DNA of 64,000 nucleotides, taken from NCBI GenBank assembly GCA_907164885.2, contig OU015490.1, forward strand, positions 204,481,661 to 204,545,660, read 5' to 3'. The translations under genes were made by a program, and so were the position numbers. Source of the DNA: Dolomedes plantarius (taxonomy: Eukaryota > Arthropoda > Arachnida > Araneae > Dolomedidae). Of this stretch, positions 22,410-34,568 are shown piece after piece. The notes under the pieces were generated by a model, which made no database searches, was not told the origin of the DNA, and was given only the letters and a program-made list of their open reading frames with translations. Numbering within the stretch: the first letter of the stretch is position 1; every line of letters starts with the position of its first letter.

Positions 22410-22893
22410 ACGAATTTTACGAGTCTATGTAATCTCGCCAAATATGAGAGTTATCGCCAAATGGGTAATGGATTTGGGGACTTATTTTGGTCACCAAATT
22501 TGGCGATATGGCGCCAAATGGTCGCCAACCTTCTAGGCCTTTCTGGAATCTTTTAGGCCTTCCTGGACTGTTCCAGTGATTTCTAGCTGGCGGCGGATAG
22601 GGGGCGCTATGGAAGTCTATAAATATACCTGAGATTGGCAGTGAAACTCAGTGAATATTCTCTTCTGTTCCGTACTGAATGTATGGAAAGTGCGTTAGGC
22701 GTATATTGTATTGAAGACTGTTATCCTGACTTGTGTTTTTAGAGTTTTCTGTTGTAAAGAAGACAGTTACTACGTGTTTTCTGTTAGTAATTGTGTATGC
22801 GCCTGAAGAATTGAGAGATTAATAAATTTTATTTTGTGTTTACTTTCAAGAAGAGATTTTTATTCAATCCCATCGAACCCAGAAAACGGAACA
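22406..22893 (+). repeat. 5' LTR of gypsy element C
   Basis: Starts TGTTACGAATTTTACGAG and ends near ACGGAACA. Contains a CTATAAATA TATA box at 22617-22625 with a plausible start site 25-30 bases later and an AATAAATTTTA poly-A type signal at about 22822. Its first ~190 bases recur at 25083-25276. Confidence 0.8.
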
Positions 22894-22920
22894 TTTTTGT
22901 GTCAGTGATATAGGGATTGA

Positions 22921-24306
22921 ATGCCTTTTACAAGATCAATGGCTGATCAGACTGCTACAGCTCCAGATTTGGAAGCTAAATTCCGGCAGCTTATTGCTGC
23001 GATGACTAAAATTTCTGCAGGTCAAGAAGAGATAAAGAAAGAAGTATCTGCAAGTCAAGAAGAGATGAAAGTTATGTCTGCAGGTCAAGAAGAGATGAAA
23101 GCCATTCAAGACGAGATAAAGAAGGAAACGTCGGCTGGTCGGGAAGAAGTGTGAAATTATAAATACCATGAATGAAAGAGTGACATAAATGGCAGACAAA
23201 TTAGAAGAAAAATTTAATAAAATTGACAATAAATTTGAAAATATGGAGGAAAAATTTCACAACAAATTTGAAACTATTGAGGGAAAATTTATCGACGTTT
23301 CAAGAAAAGTGCAAATTTTAGAACAGAAATTGTCAAATACTTATGTTACTGAAGATTCTAGCTGTATATCTGTCACATCCCGGCCATCCATTAAGCTGTC
23401 AACCTATGATGGAAAATCTTCTTGGTAAGTTTACAAAATCATATTCTCCATGGTGGCGGACGCCAACAAAATCATATTCTCCATGGTGGCGGACGCCAAC
23501 AAAATCATATTCTCCATGGTGGCGGACGCCAACAGATGGGACTCTGTAAGAAAAGCGTGTCAATTGGCTCTACATCTTTGCGAGCCGAAGCGGCGGATAT
23601 TTTTCTGACGATTCCAGAAGAGCAGCGATTAGACTTTGGCGCACTTTCAAGTGCTTTGGAGTTACGCTTTGGCGACTATAGTCGGCTCTAGCTCGAATCT
23701 CGCCGACAGAAGCCAAATGAATCGCTACAAGAACTTGCATCAGCCGTCGAAAGGCTTTCCCATCTCGCCTGGTCAGACTGCCCTGCGGAAGTACGGGAAA
23801 ATCTTGCTTTAGATTATTTTATTGATGCAGTTCACGACTTTGAAATACAGAAGGCAGTTCGAATGGTGGATGTTAAAGATCTGAAGTCTGCCTTAGTCTA
23901 TATCATGAAGTTTGAAGCAGCCCAACAGGCTTCACAAAAAACTCACCATTGCATTACGGTTTCGAACGTAACCGAATCTCTCAAACGTTCAATTCAATAT
24001 TTGATGGAAAGAGTAGACGAGTTGACAGAACAGGTCAGTGTTTTAAGATCAGTTAAGGCTGACAGACGAAGAGTCGTAAAATGCTGCAGTTGCGGCGGCG
24101 AAGGCCACACCCGAAGAAATTGCCCAGTGCGCCAAGACTCGGGAGCGAGGAACACTCCCAAGAAACACGGGATTGCCGATGTCCTTTCACGAAAACCCTG
24201 TTCTGGAAACCGCCATTATTGTTCCAGAGAGGAAAAGAAATTCGATGTTATAAATCCCGTAGCAAGACGAACTACAGCTTCTACGTCACCAGAGCCAGAT
24301 CCATGA
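22921..24306 (+). pseudogene. gag: Gag of gypsy element C with repeated coiled coil
   Basis: Begins MPFTRSMADQ, followed by repeats of (V)SAGQEEMK that continue as a coiled coil through EEKFNKIDNKFENMEEKF. The Gag start domain RPSIKLSTYDGK is followed by a 33-bp unit present three times in tandem (about 23425-23532), adding two extra copies of a KIIFSMVADAN segment. The capsid region reads LRAEAADIFLTIPEEQRLDF, ALELRFGDYS and RRQKPNESLQELA. The CX2CX4HX4C knuckle is CCSCGGEGHTRRNC. Stops and frameshifts occur at 23152, 23405-23430, 23560-23600 and 23688. Confidence 0.8.
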
Positions 24307-24789
24307 AGGGATGACAAAGTTCGAAAAGATCAGCTGAAAGATCCTGAACTAAGGCCCATAGCTGTTCACGAAACTACTGGCTATACACCATTTCAGATGC
24401 TTTCCGGTCGTGAGCTCCTTCTGCCATGTGATCTCCAGTCCGGACGCCCTCCAGACATGCCTTCATCGCCTGCAGAGTACAACAGCGAACTCGAGGCCCG
24501 TTTTGAAGACGTCCATAACTTTGCCCGTGAACGGAACAACATCGTGAAGGAGAAAATGAAGACCCGGTACGACACGAAAGCTACAAGACATGAATTCCAT
24601 GAAGGTGACAAGGTATGGTTCTGGAACCCGATTCGACATAAAGGACTTTCTCCCAAGTTACAGTCGTCTTGGGATGGTCCGTATACAGTCCTAAAAAGAC
24701 TGAATGACGTCGTGGTTCGTATAAGAAAATCCTCTAAGCCTAGAATAGTGCATTATGATAGGTTAGCTCCTTACTATGGCCATAGTTAA
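24150..24789 (+). pseudogene. Pol remnant of gypsy element C (RNase H end joined to integrase tail)
   Basis: Directly after the zinc knuckle the frame reads HGIADVLSRKPC with a downstream HYCSRE, the usual RNase H-integrase border. A second deletion leads to ETTGYTPFQMLSGRELLLP, the conserved end of the integrase core, then RMKTRYD-like and HEFHEGDKVWFWNP sequence and the GPYTVLKRLNDVVVRI chromo-like tail, ending YDRLAPYYGHS. The tail is intact from 24397 to 24789. All catalytic residues are missing. Confidence 0.8.
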
Positions 24790-25082
24790 TAGATTAAAGA
24801 AATGTACAGACCATGGTCGTTCTTTTTTGTATATAACATTTTATTTAGTGTAAATAATCCTTAAGTAAGTTTTGTTTTATTAATGTTGTTTAAAGTAATT
24901 AGATATTCCTTGTACATATTTATAAGTTTTATGAAGTATGTATTTGTCTGTATGCGTGTTAATTCTGTATTAATTTTAGTTGTGATTTTATAGTCTAGTT
25001 TTCTATTATATGTATTGTAAGTAAGGCTTCCTGCCCAAGAGCTGTACTGCCCGCGACGTGCAGTCCTTGAGGAGAGAGCAAA

Positions 25083-25302
25083 GTTACGAATTTTACGAGT
25101 CTATGTAATCTCGCCAAATATGAGAGTTATCGCCAAATTGGCGGTGGATTTGGGGACTTATTTTGGTCTCCAAATTTGGTGATATGGCGCCAAATGGTCG
25201 CCAACCTTCTAGGCCTTTCTGGAACCTTTTAGGCCTTCCTGGACTGTTCCTGTGATTTCTAGCTGACGGCCGAGATTACATAGACTCGTAAAATTCGTAA
25301 TG
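25083..25302 (+). repeat. Truncated 3' LTR of gypsy C ending in an inverted copy of its own start
   Basis: After a purine-rich GAGGAGAGAGCAAA tract, 25083-25276 repeats the first ~190 bases of the 5' LTR. The sequence then turns: GAGATTACATAGACTCGTAA at 25273-25292, continuing to 25302, is the reverse complement of the LTR's first ~30 bases. The remaining ~290 LTR bases are gone. Confidence 0.8.
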
Positions 25303-25439
25303 TTGCGCGATAAAATTTAATAAAGTGTAAAAAATGTTATTTGTTTACTTAAACTATAAGGAGGAAGAAAAGTGTTCAGTAAAGGAGGAACAAAAAAGAG
25401 AAAAAAAATTATAGTCAAGAATATATAACTAGACAGTTA

Positions 25440-26040
25440 CTATTTTACATAATTTCATAACGCTTCATAATAAATAATTTATTTAACCTTTTCTTATAGC
25501 TATACCTACAGGAACTCACTCGATTACGTACTCCTCTTATGCCATAAAATATTCATATTAATTTCAATACTGTATCGAGAAAAAATGAATATAACTTAAT
25601 TAAATATTTCAATGTATTCAGGTTACTGAAAATTCAAGATTCCAAATTATTACCAAAATTGAGCGAAAATGACTAGTTTATAAATAGAACAAGAATTTAA
25701 AAAATAAAATTTTTTCCTGTTAAGTTTCCATGCCTTAATGAGAGTAGTGAAAAATAAAATAACTTTTATATTAAATAGTAGTTTTCAGCTATATTTTTTC
25801 CTATGTAAATTGAAGGTGTTTTCTCCGATGACATGATTGTAGGAGGAAACATTTACTATCATATACTCGTATTTACTATTATGAAGATTATATTCAGTCC
25901 AAAAATTTACGATTATCCTTTCAAATAGTCGATCAAAGCCTTCGTCGATGCATAGTTTCATGAAGTCTTGTATTTTCAAAGCTAAATATGGCGTTCAACT
26001 AACATCACTCGTATTAAGAAACACCATGAATGATTTTTTT
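25440..26040 (-). repeat. Paralogue of the far-upstream GR3 region (inverted)
   Basis: Reverse complement is similar to 53085-53640. The best shared parts are GATGTTAGTTGAACGCCAT and a stretch reading FMKLCIDEGFD in both (25920-25965 and 53165-53200). The minus frame 25785-25979 (64 residues) is open here, but the other copy has a TGA after FMKLCIDEGFD. It may be a vanished exon or just conserved flank. Confidence 0.55.
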
Positions 26041-26940
26041 TCTAATAGAAGTAAGTGGATTATTTGTGTCCAGTTATTGCCATTAACCATTTCAGATGTG
26101 AGCGAATGAGCAGTGTTGAATGCGAATGATTGTTGCCTCGAAAAATTTGAAGAAGATTGTGCTGTTTAACATACTCAGAGGTTTCCGACACCATTGATGC
26201 TTTAACGACTTTTAAATGATTAACTTATTTTCCAGCTTTATCCTTCCTTAATCATCAACGTTTTTTCCTTAATCATCAATGTCCTTAATCATCAATGTTT
26301 TACACCTTTCTCGAAATAAGATAACTCTGTACTTCGTGGCATCTTGCATGCGACAAATGCCAATGTTATTTCCTACATGGTATATGACGACGGAGTGCGT
26401 GACGTATATCAGGAACGCAGATATCGTCATTTGCATGGGTATCGAAATACTTATTGGTTGATAGTGTATACATACATGCATACGTATATATTGTATATAT
26501 ATGAAGCTAAAAGACCGAAACTGCTCTAGGGGTGTAAACAACGTATTCTGGCATATGAAAAATGCCACAAAAGCGAAATTCGTGTTGTGTCTGTTACCCA
26601 AAACGCTCACAACGCGTTCTGGCAATGAAAATTACCACAGCGCGTTGTGGACGCTTATTGATCTAGGCACGACGGGATGTAAGACAAGTTTCAACCTATT
26701 ATTAGCAAAGTGAACAAAGGATTCATGTTGTTACCGACAAAATCATCGGGGTTTATCAGTTAGGTACCTACTAAACAAGGCCTCCTTTAGGGACTTTATG
26801 CTCGCAATGAATCCACGATCACTGAAAGAAGCTTTGTTGGAGTAGAAAACGTGCCCTTAGTGTCGTCATGTACTCTATGTCCAGCATCTTTGTTGCCATC
26901 GGTAAACACGTAAGATTTCATGAGCTACCACTGTAAAAAA
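26041..26940. other. Unassigned AT-rich region
   Basis: No gene is recognised. CCTTAATCATCAA(C/T)GT occurs three times in a row near 26247-26297. A 118-residue minus frame (26269-26625) has no recognisable domain and sits in low-complexity DNA. The palindromic-looking AACGCGTTCTGGCAATGAAA stretch at 26612 resembles 27770-27890. Confidence 0.4.
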
Positions 26941-27150
26941 TACTGTATTCCGCCTACTTGACTAAGTGGTTAGCATCTTCGTGTTCCACGCCGTGGGCTT
27001 CGGTTAGATTCCGGAATAAGGCTTGGTTATCATCTGGGGTCAAGTCAGTCTTCCGCTTGAAATTGGAACCCCGTCTTGAAACGGAAGCAGTGAAAATACC
27101 ACTGTAAATTACAGGGGTCATCATCTGTGTAAAAATAAATTATCTCTGTG
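26941..27150 (+). mobile_element. tRNA-derived SINE, second family
   Basis: TTGACTAAGTGGTTAGCATC provides an A box and GGTTAGATTCC a B box with one mismatch, about 45 bases apart. The 3' part ends in AAAAATAAATTAT. It differs from the 14376/39500 SINE in body and tail. A true tRNA is unlikely because no acceptor stem pairs. Confidence 0.6.
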
Positions 27151-27913
27151 TATTTCTTTCTGTACATTATCTTCTCCCTCTCTTCATGCTTACTCCGGAC
27201 TGGCCACCTTGTTTGAGGTCCCAGGGATTTAAGAGCTGTTCACATTGAATCCGGATCGTTAGCGTAAAAGTTTTTAATCAATCATATACCATTTAACCAA
27301 TCAGCGTCAACGGAATCTTTAACACAGACGCTGACGGAGGCAATATGAACAGGACTTGAAACAACAACAGCAACAGATATTGTACGGACTAAAAATGCTA
27401 AAAAAAAAATCAAGCGTAATTCAACGTGTCTTAAAAATAGTTCTTGCAGGCCCCCCCCCCAAAAAATAAATAAATAAACAAACCCCCCATTAAATACAAA
27501 TATATAGTGATTCTCAGTGAAGATTTGTTTTTTAATGCTTTATTTATAATACATCTGATACACGTTCAGAGAAATGAATAGAAGACTGTAGATAAATTAA
27601 GTTTTATTTCTTATTTTGTTATACTAACCACCAAAAAAAGCGATACATAAGAAACTTATTTTGTTCGTGAAATATTTTGTTTGAGGGTTGTTGAGTTTAT
27701 TTTGTTCACATTTTATTTAAAAAAGTAATTTTAACTGAACAATAAAATTTTTGAAGAGAACCACAACACGGAATTCACTTTGTGGCTGTTTTAAATCTGC
27801 CCTAATGCTTTTGAGCGTTTTTGTAACAGCCACAGCACGAGTTTCACTTTGTGGCCCCTTTTTTAACGTGTCAGAAGTCGTTGTGATAGATGTTTCTGGT
27901 CAATGAGGTGTTT
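27151..27913. other. Unassigned region with 62-bp imperfect duplication
   Basis: AT-rich, with no supported frame. A(C/G)AACACGGAATTCACTTTGTGGC-type sequence near 27764 recurs at about 27826 as CAGCACGAGTTTCACTTTGTGGC. A short poly-C/poly-A tract lies at 27451-27470. Confidence 0.45.
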
Positions 27914-27939
27914 CGATCTTTGAGCCTAACATATATCTA

Positions 27940-28611
27940 CAAGGTGCACCCATAAAGTAACCGGACAATGTTTTATAAATAAGAAAAACATTACTCACCT
28001 TCAAATAAATTTATCTCTTTGAAAATAATCGCCAAAGTGAGTCTATACAATTTTTCCAACGTTTCTTCAATTCAGCGAAACGCTCGTCCCATCCAAAAAA
28101 AAGCACGGATGTCAAAATCAAAGACTAAGGTGATGTTTATTTCCTTTTTTTATTTCAAAGGACTTATTCACCACGAATTTGTTCCTGAAAATCAAACAAT
28201 TAATCAGTATTTTTACAAGGAGGTGCTTTTTCAATTAAGAAACAGGATAAGGCGAGTTAGGAAGGAGCTGTTTGATTCTGGGCAATTGTTTCTTTTTCAC
28301 GATAATTCTAGGCCCCATACAGCAATTTCTGTACAACAATATCTTGCTAAGCATACAATTACAGTGATAAATCACCCACCATATTCTCCCGACTTATCAC
28401 CAGCTGATTTTTCCTTTTTCCGAAGTTTATGATGGCCATAGCAAGCGATGGACAGAGATTTGAAAACGTCTCGGATATTGACTTGAAGAGACCTTGGAAA
28501 AATTGTCCACACTCCTTTGGCGATTATTTTGAAGGAGATAAATTTATTTGAAGGTTAGCAATATTTTTCTTATTTTTAAAAATTGCCCGGTTACTTTATG
28601 GGTGCACCTTG
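27940..28611. mobile_element. Fold-back mariner-like element, 672 bp
   Basis: Ends are CAAGGTGCACCCATAAAGTA and its complement, flanked by TA (27938-27939, 28612-28613). The empty site is preserved at 10273-10274. The inverted similarity does not stop after a normal short TIR. It runs for about 130 bases, so the left end is an inverted copy of the right end, including the last codons of the transposase. The middle keeps the central and late transposase. Confidence 0.85.
28115..28430 (+). pseudogene. mariner transposase, central to carboxy-terminal fragment
   Basis: Reads SKTKVMFISFFYFKGLIHHE, FVPENQTINQYFYKEVL, LFLFHDNSRPHTAISVQQYL and HPPYSPDLSPADFSFF. The second catalytic aspartate is in HDN and the third in SPADF, fitting mariner-type DD(34)D spacing. 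The first catalytic aspartate and the DNA-binding half are absent; the upstream bases are the inverted copy of the element's own 3' end. The first residues assigned to this frame (28019-28110) are therefore not genuine transposase. Confidence 0.85.
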
Positions 28612-28618
28612 TATATCC

Positions 28619-29266
<648 letters not shown>

Positions 29267-31830
29267 TCTCGGCCAATCCTGACAAAAAGACATGTCCTCT
29301 CGGCTATCAATAGCACACAAGTTAACAGTACACTCAAATGAAGCTTATATAAAAAATATCAAAACACTCCTTTCCAAAGAATTGAGACTAAAATAATGAA
29401 ATCAACCTTCGAATGATTAAAAACAGTTAAAGCCTAATCATTAACTGCCTAATGATTAACTGAGTATATCAAAGAAAAGCTAAACAGCAAATATCAGTTC
29501 AAATCACCACACATTATACACAGAATTAAAATTTATATAAAAATATTGCCAAAACACTAATTTTCTTGAAGAATTGATAAAATATAATGAAATTTACTCT
29601 TGAATGTCTGAAAACAGTTAGAGTCCTACTAATATTAATTAAGTACTGTCGTACCTCGACTTACGAGTGTATCGACTTACGAGTTTTTCGAGATACGAGC
29701 ATTCTCTCGGTAGATATTTTGCTTCGAGTTACGAGCTAAAATTTGGGTTACGAGCAAGCTTCAGATATCCCACCGCTAGTTTGAGCAGAGAATGCCATGT
29801 TACGTGTTCATCAAATGAGAACACAAGAAGCATGTAATATTTACAACCTTTATATACAAGTATTATACAACTAGCCGCTGCGCGACCAGCATGGTCGCTT
29901 TTAGTTTTATATTTTCTTTTGCAAAACAATTCAACTGAAAGTAACATATGTAAGGAATGTTACCATTAATTGTCATCATAAATATACCTTGTTAAGGGGT
30001 ATTCTCTATAAGGCTGATTCTAAAACATCGTGATTAAAAAATGTGAATTTCTATTACGTAAGACTGAGAAAACCAACACCAATGATTTTATAAATTACAT
30101 CCCTCTCTGTATGTACTATTTTTCAAAATTAAGATATCTACACTTTATCATTACATCAAATAAGAAATTGTGGGTGAAGAAATTTTTCACTTAAAAATGT
30201 AGTAAAAATTCAGTGAGTACTAAAATATAGCGTGGATTACTTCACTCTCTGTATGTACTATTGTTCACAATTCAGATATCTACACTTAATCATAACAAAT
30301 AATAAATTGTTGGGAAAATGTATTTGCTTATAAAATGGAGTAAAAATTCAGCAAATGCTGAAAAAAGTGTAGAAAATTAACTATTACTGGCTATCGGTTG
30401 CAATGCTGGCGATGATTAAGCCTAACCTTGCTATCATATACGCTCTCTCTTTCACGCGTCTCTCTTAATGCATTACTTCGCTTTCTTTCTTGAGACTGTT
30501 CCCAATTTTCCCTTGATCGTGCAGCTTGCTTTCCAGCATTCCTGATTTCACTGCATAAATCCATGTTGACACGCGGTTGCAAATAGCGGACGGCCGCTAA
30601 TGTTTACATCTGGCAGTTGCGGCCGTTGCCATTCGGGGTGTAGAAATATCGTCGATTTTTGTGCCGCATACCTACGCGTTATATATATATATAGATTGTA
30701 TAATATTAGTCTGAGACTACTATCCAGTCTTAAACCAAGAGATTGGATTCTGAGAAAACGTTCTTCGGATTCTCAGAAAGAAGAATCTGGACATTACAGC
30801 CACAGTGAACGATGCAACAATAGCCCAGTTTCCTTGTTTCACTCGTTCATTTTAAGAGACTAGCTGGTAATAAAAGCGAAAGTGAGGAAAGCGAGGCGAG
30901 AAGATCAAAAATCAACGAATAAGATTTAATTTTTCAATTCAACCTTTCTCCTCCTCTTCCATCAGCATCTTCAAGTCTGACCTCCAAGGTAAATGTTGCA
31001 CATTACATTTAATAAAACAAATTTATTGCAGTACATTCTGTTGTATTGTGTTTTTATACAATGATCGTCGTTTATAAGCAGGTTTTTCTTATTTAAAAAT
31101 ATGTAACAAAAAAATTGCGGTGTTTTGGGGAGCCCGGAACGAATTAATGGCATTTCCATTCATTTCAATGGGGAAAATAGATTTGAGATACGAGTATTTC
31201 GAGTTACGAGCTAAGTCATGGAACGAATTAAACTCGTAAGTCGAGGTACCACTGTATATTAAAAAAAAGCTAAACAACAATTACCACTATAATTCACTAC
31301 ACAGTATACACAAAATTAAAACTTTTATAAAAATATTACCAAAACACTAACCTTTTGAAGAATTGATAAACTATAATGAAATTAACCTTTGAATGACAAA
31401 AAAGACTGTTAAAGTCTAACCAATATTAATGAAGTATACGAAAGAAAGGTTAATTAAACAATAACAGCACAAAGTGCTACACAAGAATACACCTATATGA
31501 AAAATATTATCAAAGAACTCATTATCTTTTAAAAGAATTGTTAACAACACAATGAATGAAAAATTTAACCCTCGAAGATCTAAAACGCAAAAACAAACCT
31601 CATTAAAAAATATTATCAAACACCCATCAGGATTTTTTTAAGGAATTGTTACTAACACAATGAATAAGAAAAATCAGACCTTGAATAATATAAAGAACAC
31701 AAAGTAATCAATATTAAAAAAATATTACTAAAACACTCATTATTCTTTAAGATAATTGCTAATAACCCAATGAATAAAAGTTCGACCCCTGAGTAATCTA
31801 AACACAGAGTCTAACTAAATTTTTAATCAG
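29267..31830. repeat. Degenerate tandem repeats in element D, split by a Tigger element
   Basis: Units with AAAAATATTA-CCAAAACACT, a CTTTTGAAGAATTGATAA part, ATAATGAAATTAACC and TTTGAATGA occur near 29345, 29540, 31325, 31500, 31610 and 31720, about 100-170 bases apart. They fill the space between the protease/coiled-coil frame and the 3' LTR. No frame is conserved among units. Confidence 0.65.
29646..31254. mobile_element. Tigger-type (TcMar) element, ~1.6 kb
   Basis: TIRs C(T/A)GT(C/G)GTACCTCGACTTACGAG at both ends, flanked by TA (29644-29645 and 31255-31256). The right end also carries AATGGCATTTCCATTCATTT and GAGATACGAGTATTTCGAG, which I recognise as the typical Tigger 3' end. No intact transposase is found; internal frames are short. 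It is nested in the tandem repeats of element D. Confidence 0.85.
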
Positions 31831-31834
31831 TTAA

Positions 31835-32600
31835 TCAATTTTCTCTATTTTTCTTATTGAAACGTTTTTCAATTGTAATGCATTCGTAGCGAGCATTTTG
31901 CGCTTCGATCCACTCTTTAGTCACATAATCCACAAAGGCGTTTGATTTTGCCACTTCTTCCTTGAGCACCAATATCGTGGCATTTTTCTCTTCTATTTCA
32001 GCACGTAATTGACCACACAGAGTCTTTAAATTTTGCGACTCTTCATTAGTTTCTACAGCAGTTTGAACACACTCGCGAACTGAAGTCGTACCTTCCTCTT
32101 CCACAATGTTAGGTATATGCATAGTTCCCACGTCGAATTTATCTCGCATGCTGCTACAAGCAGATGAGTCGGCCTTCGACGGTTTTGATTCCTTTATCTC
32201 GATAATCCGACGTTTCAAGGCGGCAATTTCATTTTTCATATCATGCATATCGTTTTTAAAAACATTTAAAGAGTGTGAATCACTTATCTGTTTCCGACTT
32301 CGCTGCGCGGGATATTCACGGGAACTATCAGGAATTTCAGGTGCCCCATCCGACTTTAACTTAGACATAGCAAGCAGCTCTTGATACACTACTGGTGACA
32401 GGACACAATGCTGTGCCAATTTCTCTGATACTCCGACTAGGAACTCCTTTGACTATCCATTTTTAAATGCCAAAGAGAGCCTGAATGAGTCTACCCACAC
32501 GGTTTCGTTGAAGCATCTCGTTAATTTTACTCTTCCCTCTGGTTTATTACGGGTATAGACGACCTTAGAATTGACAACTGGGATTTGTGCACCGGAATAT
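31835..32600 (-). pseudogene. Protease fused to a coiled-coil tail, element D
   Basis: The minus frame enters with VKALLYSGAQIPVVN, an aspartic protease site whose catalytic D is replaced by Y. It continues through TRCFNETVWVDSFRLSFAF, an in-frame TAG near 32454, and KLAQHCVLSPVVYQELL, corresponding to the protease end of gypsy B. Instead of reverse transcriptase it then runs into about 150 residues with two heptad-type helices (MHDMKNEIAALKRRIIEI; LRAEIEEKNATILVLKEEVA) and a stop at 31835. I do not recognise this tail in gypsy Pol. It may be a captured segment or a lineage-specific Gag-Pro extension. Confidence 0.6.
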
Positions 32601-32639
32601 AAAAGTGCTTTTACTTTTTCCCTAATTTATAAGGATATT

Positions 32640-33572
32640 CACATATTCGTATTCGCTCTCTCTGTCAACGATCCTACAACTTCGAATATTATAACCGTGC
32701 GCTTGGTTTTTGTCTTCGTTTTCATCGATACAGTCTCACTCGATAGGACTTGGACGATTGTTGAGTTTCTTGGGACAAGTATTCGCGAAATGGTTAGTAC
32801 TGCCGCAATGTAGATAACAGAGGTAGAATTAATGAGAAGGTTTAGGTGTATATGGCCTCCGATAATCACGCTTCCATTCTTCCCTCTTATTCTCGCTTGT
32901 GAAATGTGACTGAGGATTGTTTGGATGTTCGACAGATGTTTTACTTTTTGATATTGTAAACACGTCACACTCGCGGCCTAGTTCTTGAGGGTTCATCCAG
33001 TTTTCCCCTTGTTTGATGTTAATGTGACAAGTCTTATCTCTATCCAATGTCTCAAGAAGTTTATCTGATACGATAAGATTACACAGCGAAGAAAAATCTT
33101 CGGCATTCCGCAATTTGCAGTAATACTCAAAATTGGCACTTAACATAAATGCGAACTGGGAATACGATTCATTTGGCTTCTTTCTGGCGTTTTTGAAATT
33201 ATGGTAACATTCTTGCGGCGTCGGTTGGAATTCCTTTAGGATTAATCTTTTAATAGTCTCGTAGTTCTTAATATTTTCGTCACTCACATGTATCAGGACA
33301 TTGCTCGCCCTTTCACCCATTAAATTTAGCAATATTTCGGCTTTGTATTCCTATCGCACATGTTTAGTTGAAAATGCCCTTTCTAGTGACTGGAAGAACA
33401 TATGAAACACTTCCGGCTTTGTTGGAATGGCGATAGTTAGTACACGAACACTTCTAATTAGATTCTCGAGATCGTCTGTACGTTCGGGCTCAGTTCTTAC
33501 ACTATTAGCGACCGACAGCCTTTGACTCGCATTCCCTAGCTCAAGTTCTGTTTGCAATTGAGCCAATTTCAA
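32640..33572 (-). pseudogene. gag: Gag and zinc knuckle of element D
   Basis: Begins in a frame reading MKLAQLQTELELGN, then AIPTKPEVFHMFFQSLERAF, a stop around 33351, and the capsid core NLMGERASNVLIHVS, EFQPTPQECYHNFKNAR, LSANFEYYCKLR, CNLIVSDKLLETLD. A CYLHCGSTNHFANTC motif near 32790-32835 is the nucleocapsid knuckle with one residue too many in the first loop. It is the best preserved relative of gypsy B Gag in the window. A stop after KPSH (32829) precedes the knuckle. Confidence 0.75.
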
Positions 33573-33799
33573 TCTTTCTACCTCTACTCTATTTTCTCTA
33601 TTCCTATATTATCTTTCTCTCTGACGTTAATGACGATATTCCACCACTGAATGTATGACACTAGTGACATGATCAGGGTCCGTTTTATAATCCTCACTAT
33701 TTATTATCAATCAAACTTTTTAATTTTCTCACCGTCATCTCTCGCGCTGAATCCAAGCCAAACTCCTCAATACTTCGAATAAGTCTTCTCTCTTGTCAC

Positions 33800-34012
33800 T
33801 TTTATGCATTTTGTTTCTCTTAAACTCAAAAATTTCATAGAGGGTCTCACGATTATTCACTTCAAAATGACGAAATTAATTGTTCACAGGGTTGATACGA
33901 GGAACACTTCACAATCGACTACTTTCATTCTCCACCGGGTTGATCCGGGGAACACTTCACAAGTGACGAATATAACTATCCATAGATTCCCTCCGGGCCG
34001 GGCGCCCAAAAA
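33800..34012 (-). repeat. Leader of element D with three ~60-bp imperfect repeats
   Basis: Between the 5' LTR and gag. Units contain CACCGGGTTGATCCGGGGAA/CACTTCACAA-type sequence at about 33885, 33940 and 33990. Next to the LTR, GGGCGCCCGGCCCGG (minus strand TGGGCGCCC) is in the position of a primer-binding site, but no matching tRNA could be assigned. Confidence 0.5.
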
Positions 34013-34524
34013 TGTACACTTTCCTGTCCACTTAGCTGGCGTCTAGAGGGTGTCTAAGAATTGCACACTTGAGTCATAAATCAACCAGATTTGTTTTAAC
34101 TCAACAATAATCATTTATTAATGTAGATAGTAGAGATGACATGCCGAAGAGCCTACTTTTACTGTCTCCGGTGCAACATAACAATAATTATACGAGATAG
34201 CCCAGCTTGAAGCTCGCTTCTCTTAAACAGAACAAAATGGGGCAGCCTTTCGCTCCTGGTCAAAACACAATCTCACGTGCCTACCCACGGACTCACCAAC
34301 ACAACCTCTCACTATGGAGGTCTGTTCTTTCTCTCCCCCGTACACAGGGCATCTCCCGACACACCACTCTTCGAATCGCTTCCAAGCCGGGGTCATTCAA
34401 CCCTCAACTGTCCCCTCAAGGAATGTCGCAGGGAAGAGATAAGGGTTTGGTGCGTCTCTGCGCTACGCATAGCAACAGAGAACATAACAATGGTTTAAGC
34501 AGAGAATTTAGATAAAATCTTACA
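34013..34524 (-). repeat. 5' LTR of element D
   Basis: Full-length partner of 28758-29266. On the minus strand it begins TGTAAGATTTTATC and ends AGTGTACA. Right of it lies an AT-rich (TA)n stretch (34525-34568) that ends at a mariner. Confidence 0.9.
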
Positions 34525-34568
34525 TACATATATATGTATATATATATATTTATATTTATACATATATA

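Larger units (their letters stand above)
22406..25302 (+). mobile_element. Ty3/gypsy element C, internal deletion derivative
   Basis: A 5' LTR, gag and a short carboxy-terminal pol piece, followed by a truncated 3' LTR. Protease, reverse transcriptase, most of RNase H and the integrase core are absent: the frame leaps from the Gag zinc knuckle to an ADVLSRKPC string that normally ends RNase H, then to the integrase tail. Both LTRs lie in (TA)n or AT-rich DNA and no target duplication can be read. The family (TGTTACG-type LTR) is different from A and B. Confidence 0.85.

Noticed and set aside
26269..26625. 118-residue minus-strand frame
   Set aside because: Low-complexity, with no family resemblance or paralogous copy.
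33804..34046. 80-residue frame with repeated HRVDPGNTSQ
   Set aside because: Opposite strand to element D and produced by three ~60-bp leader repeats.
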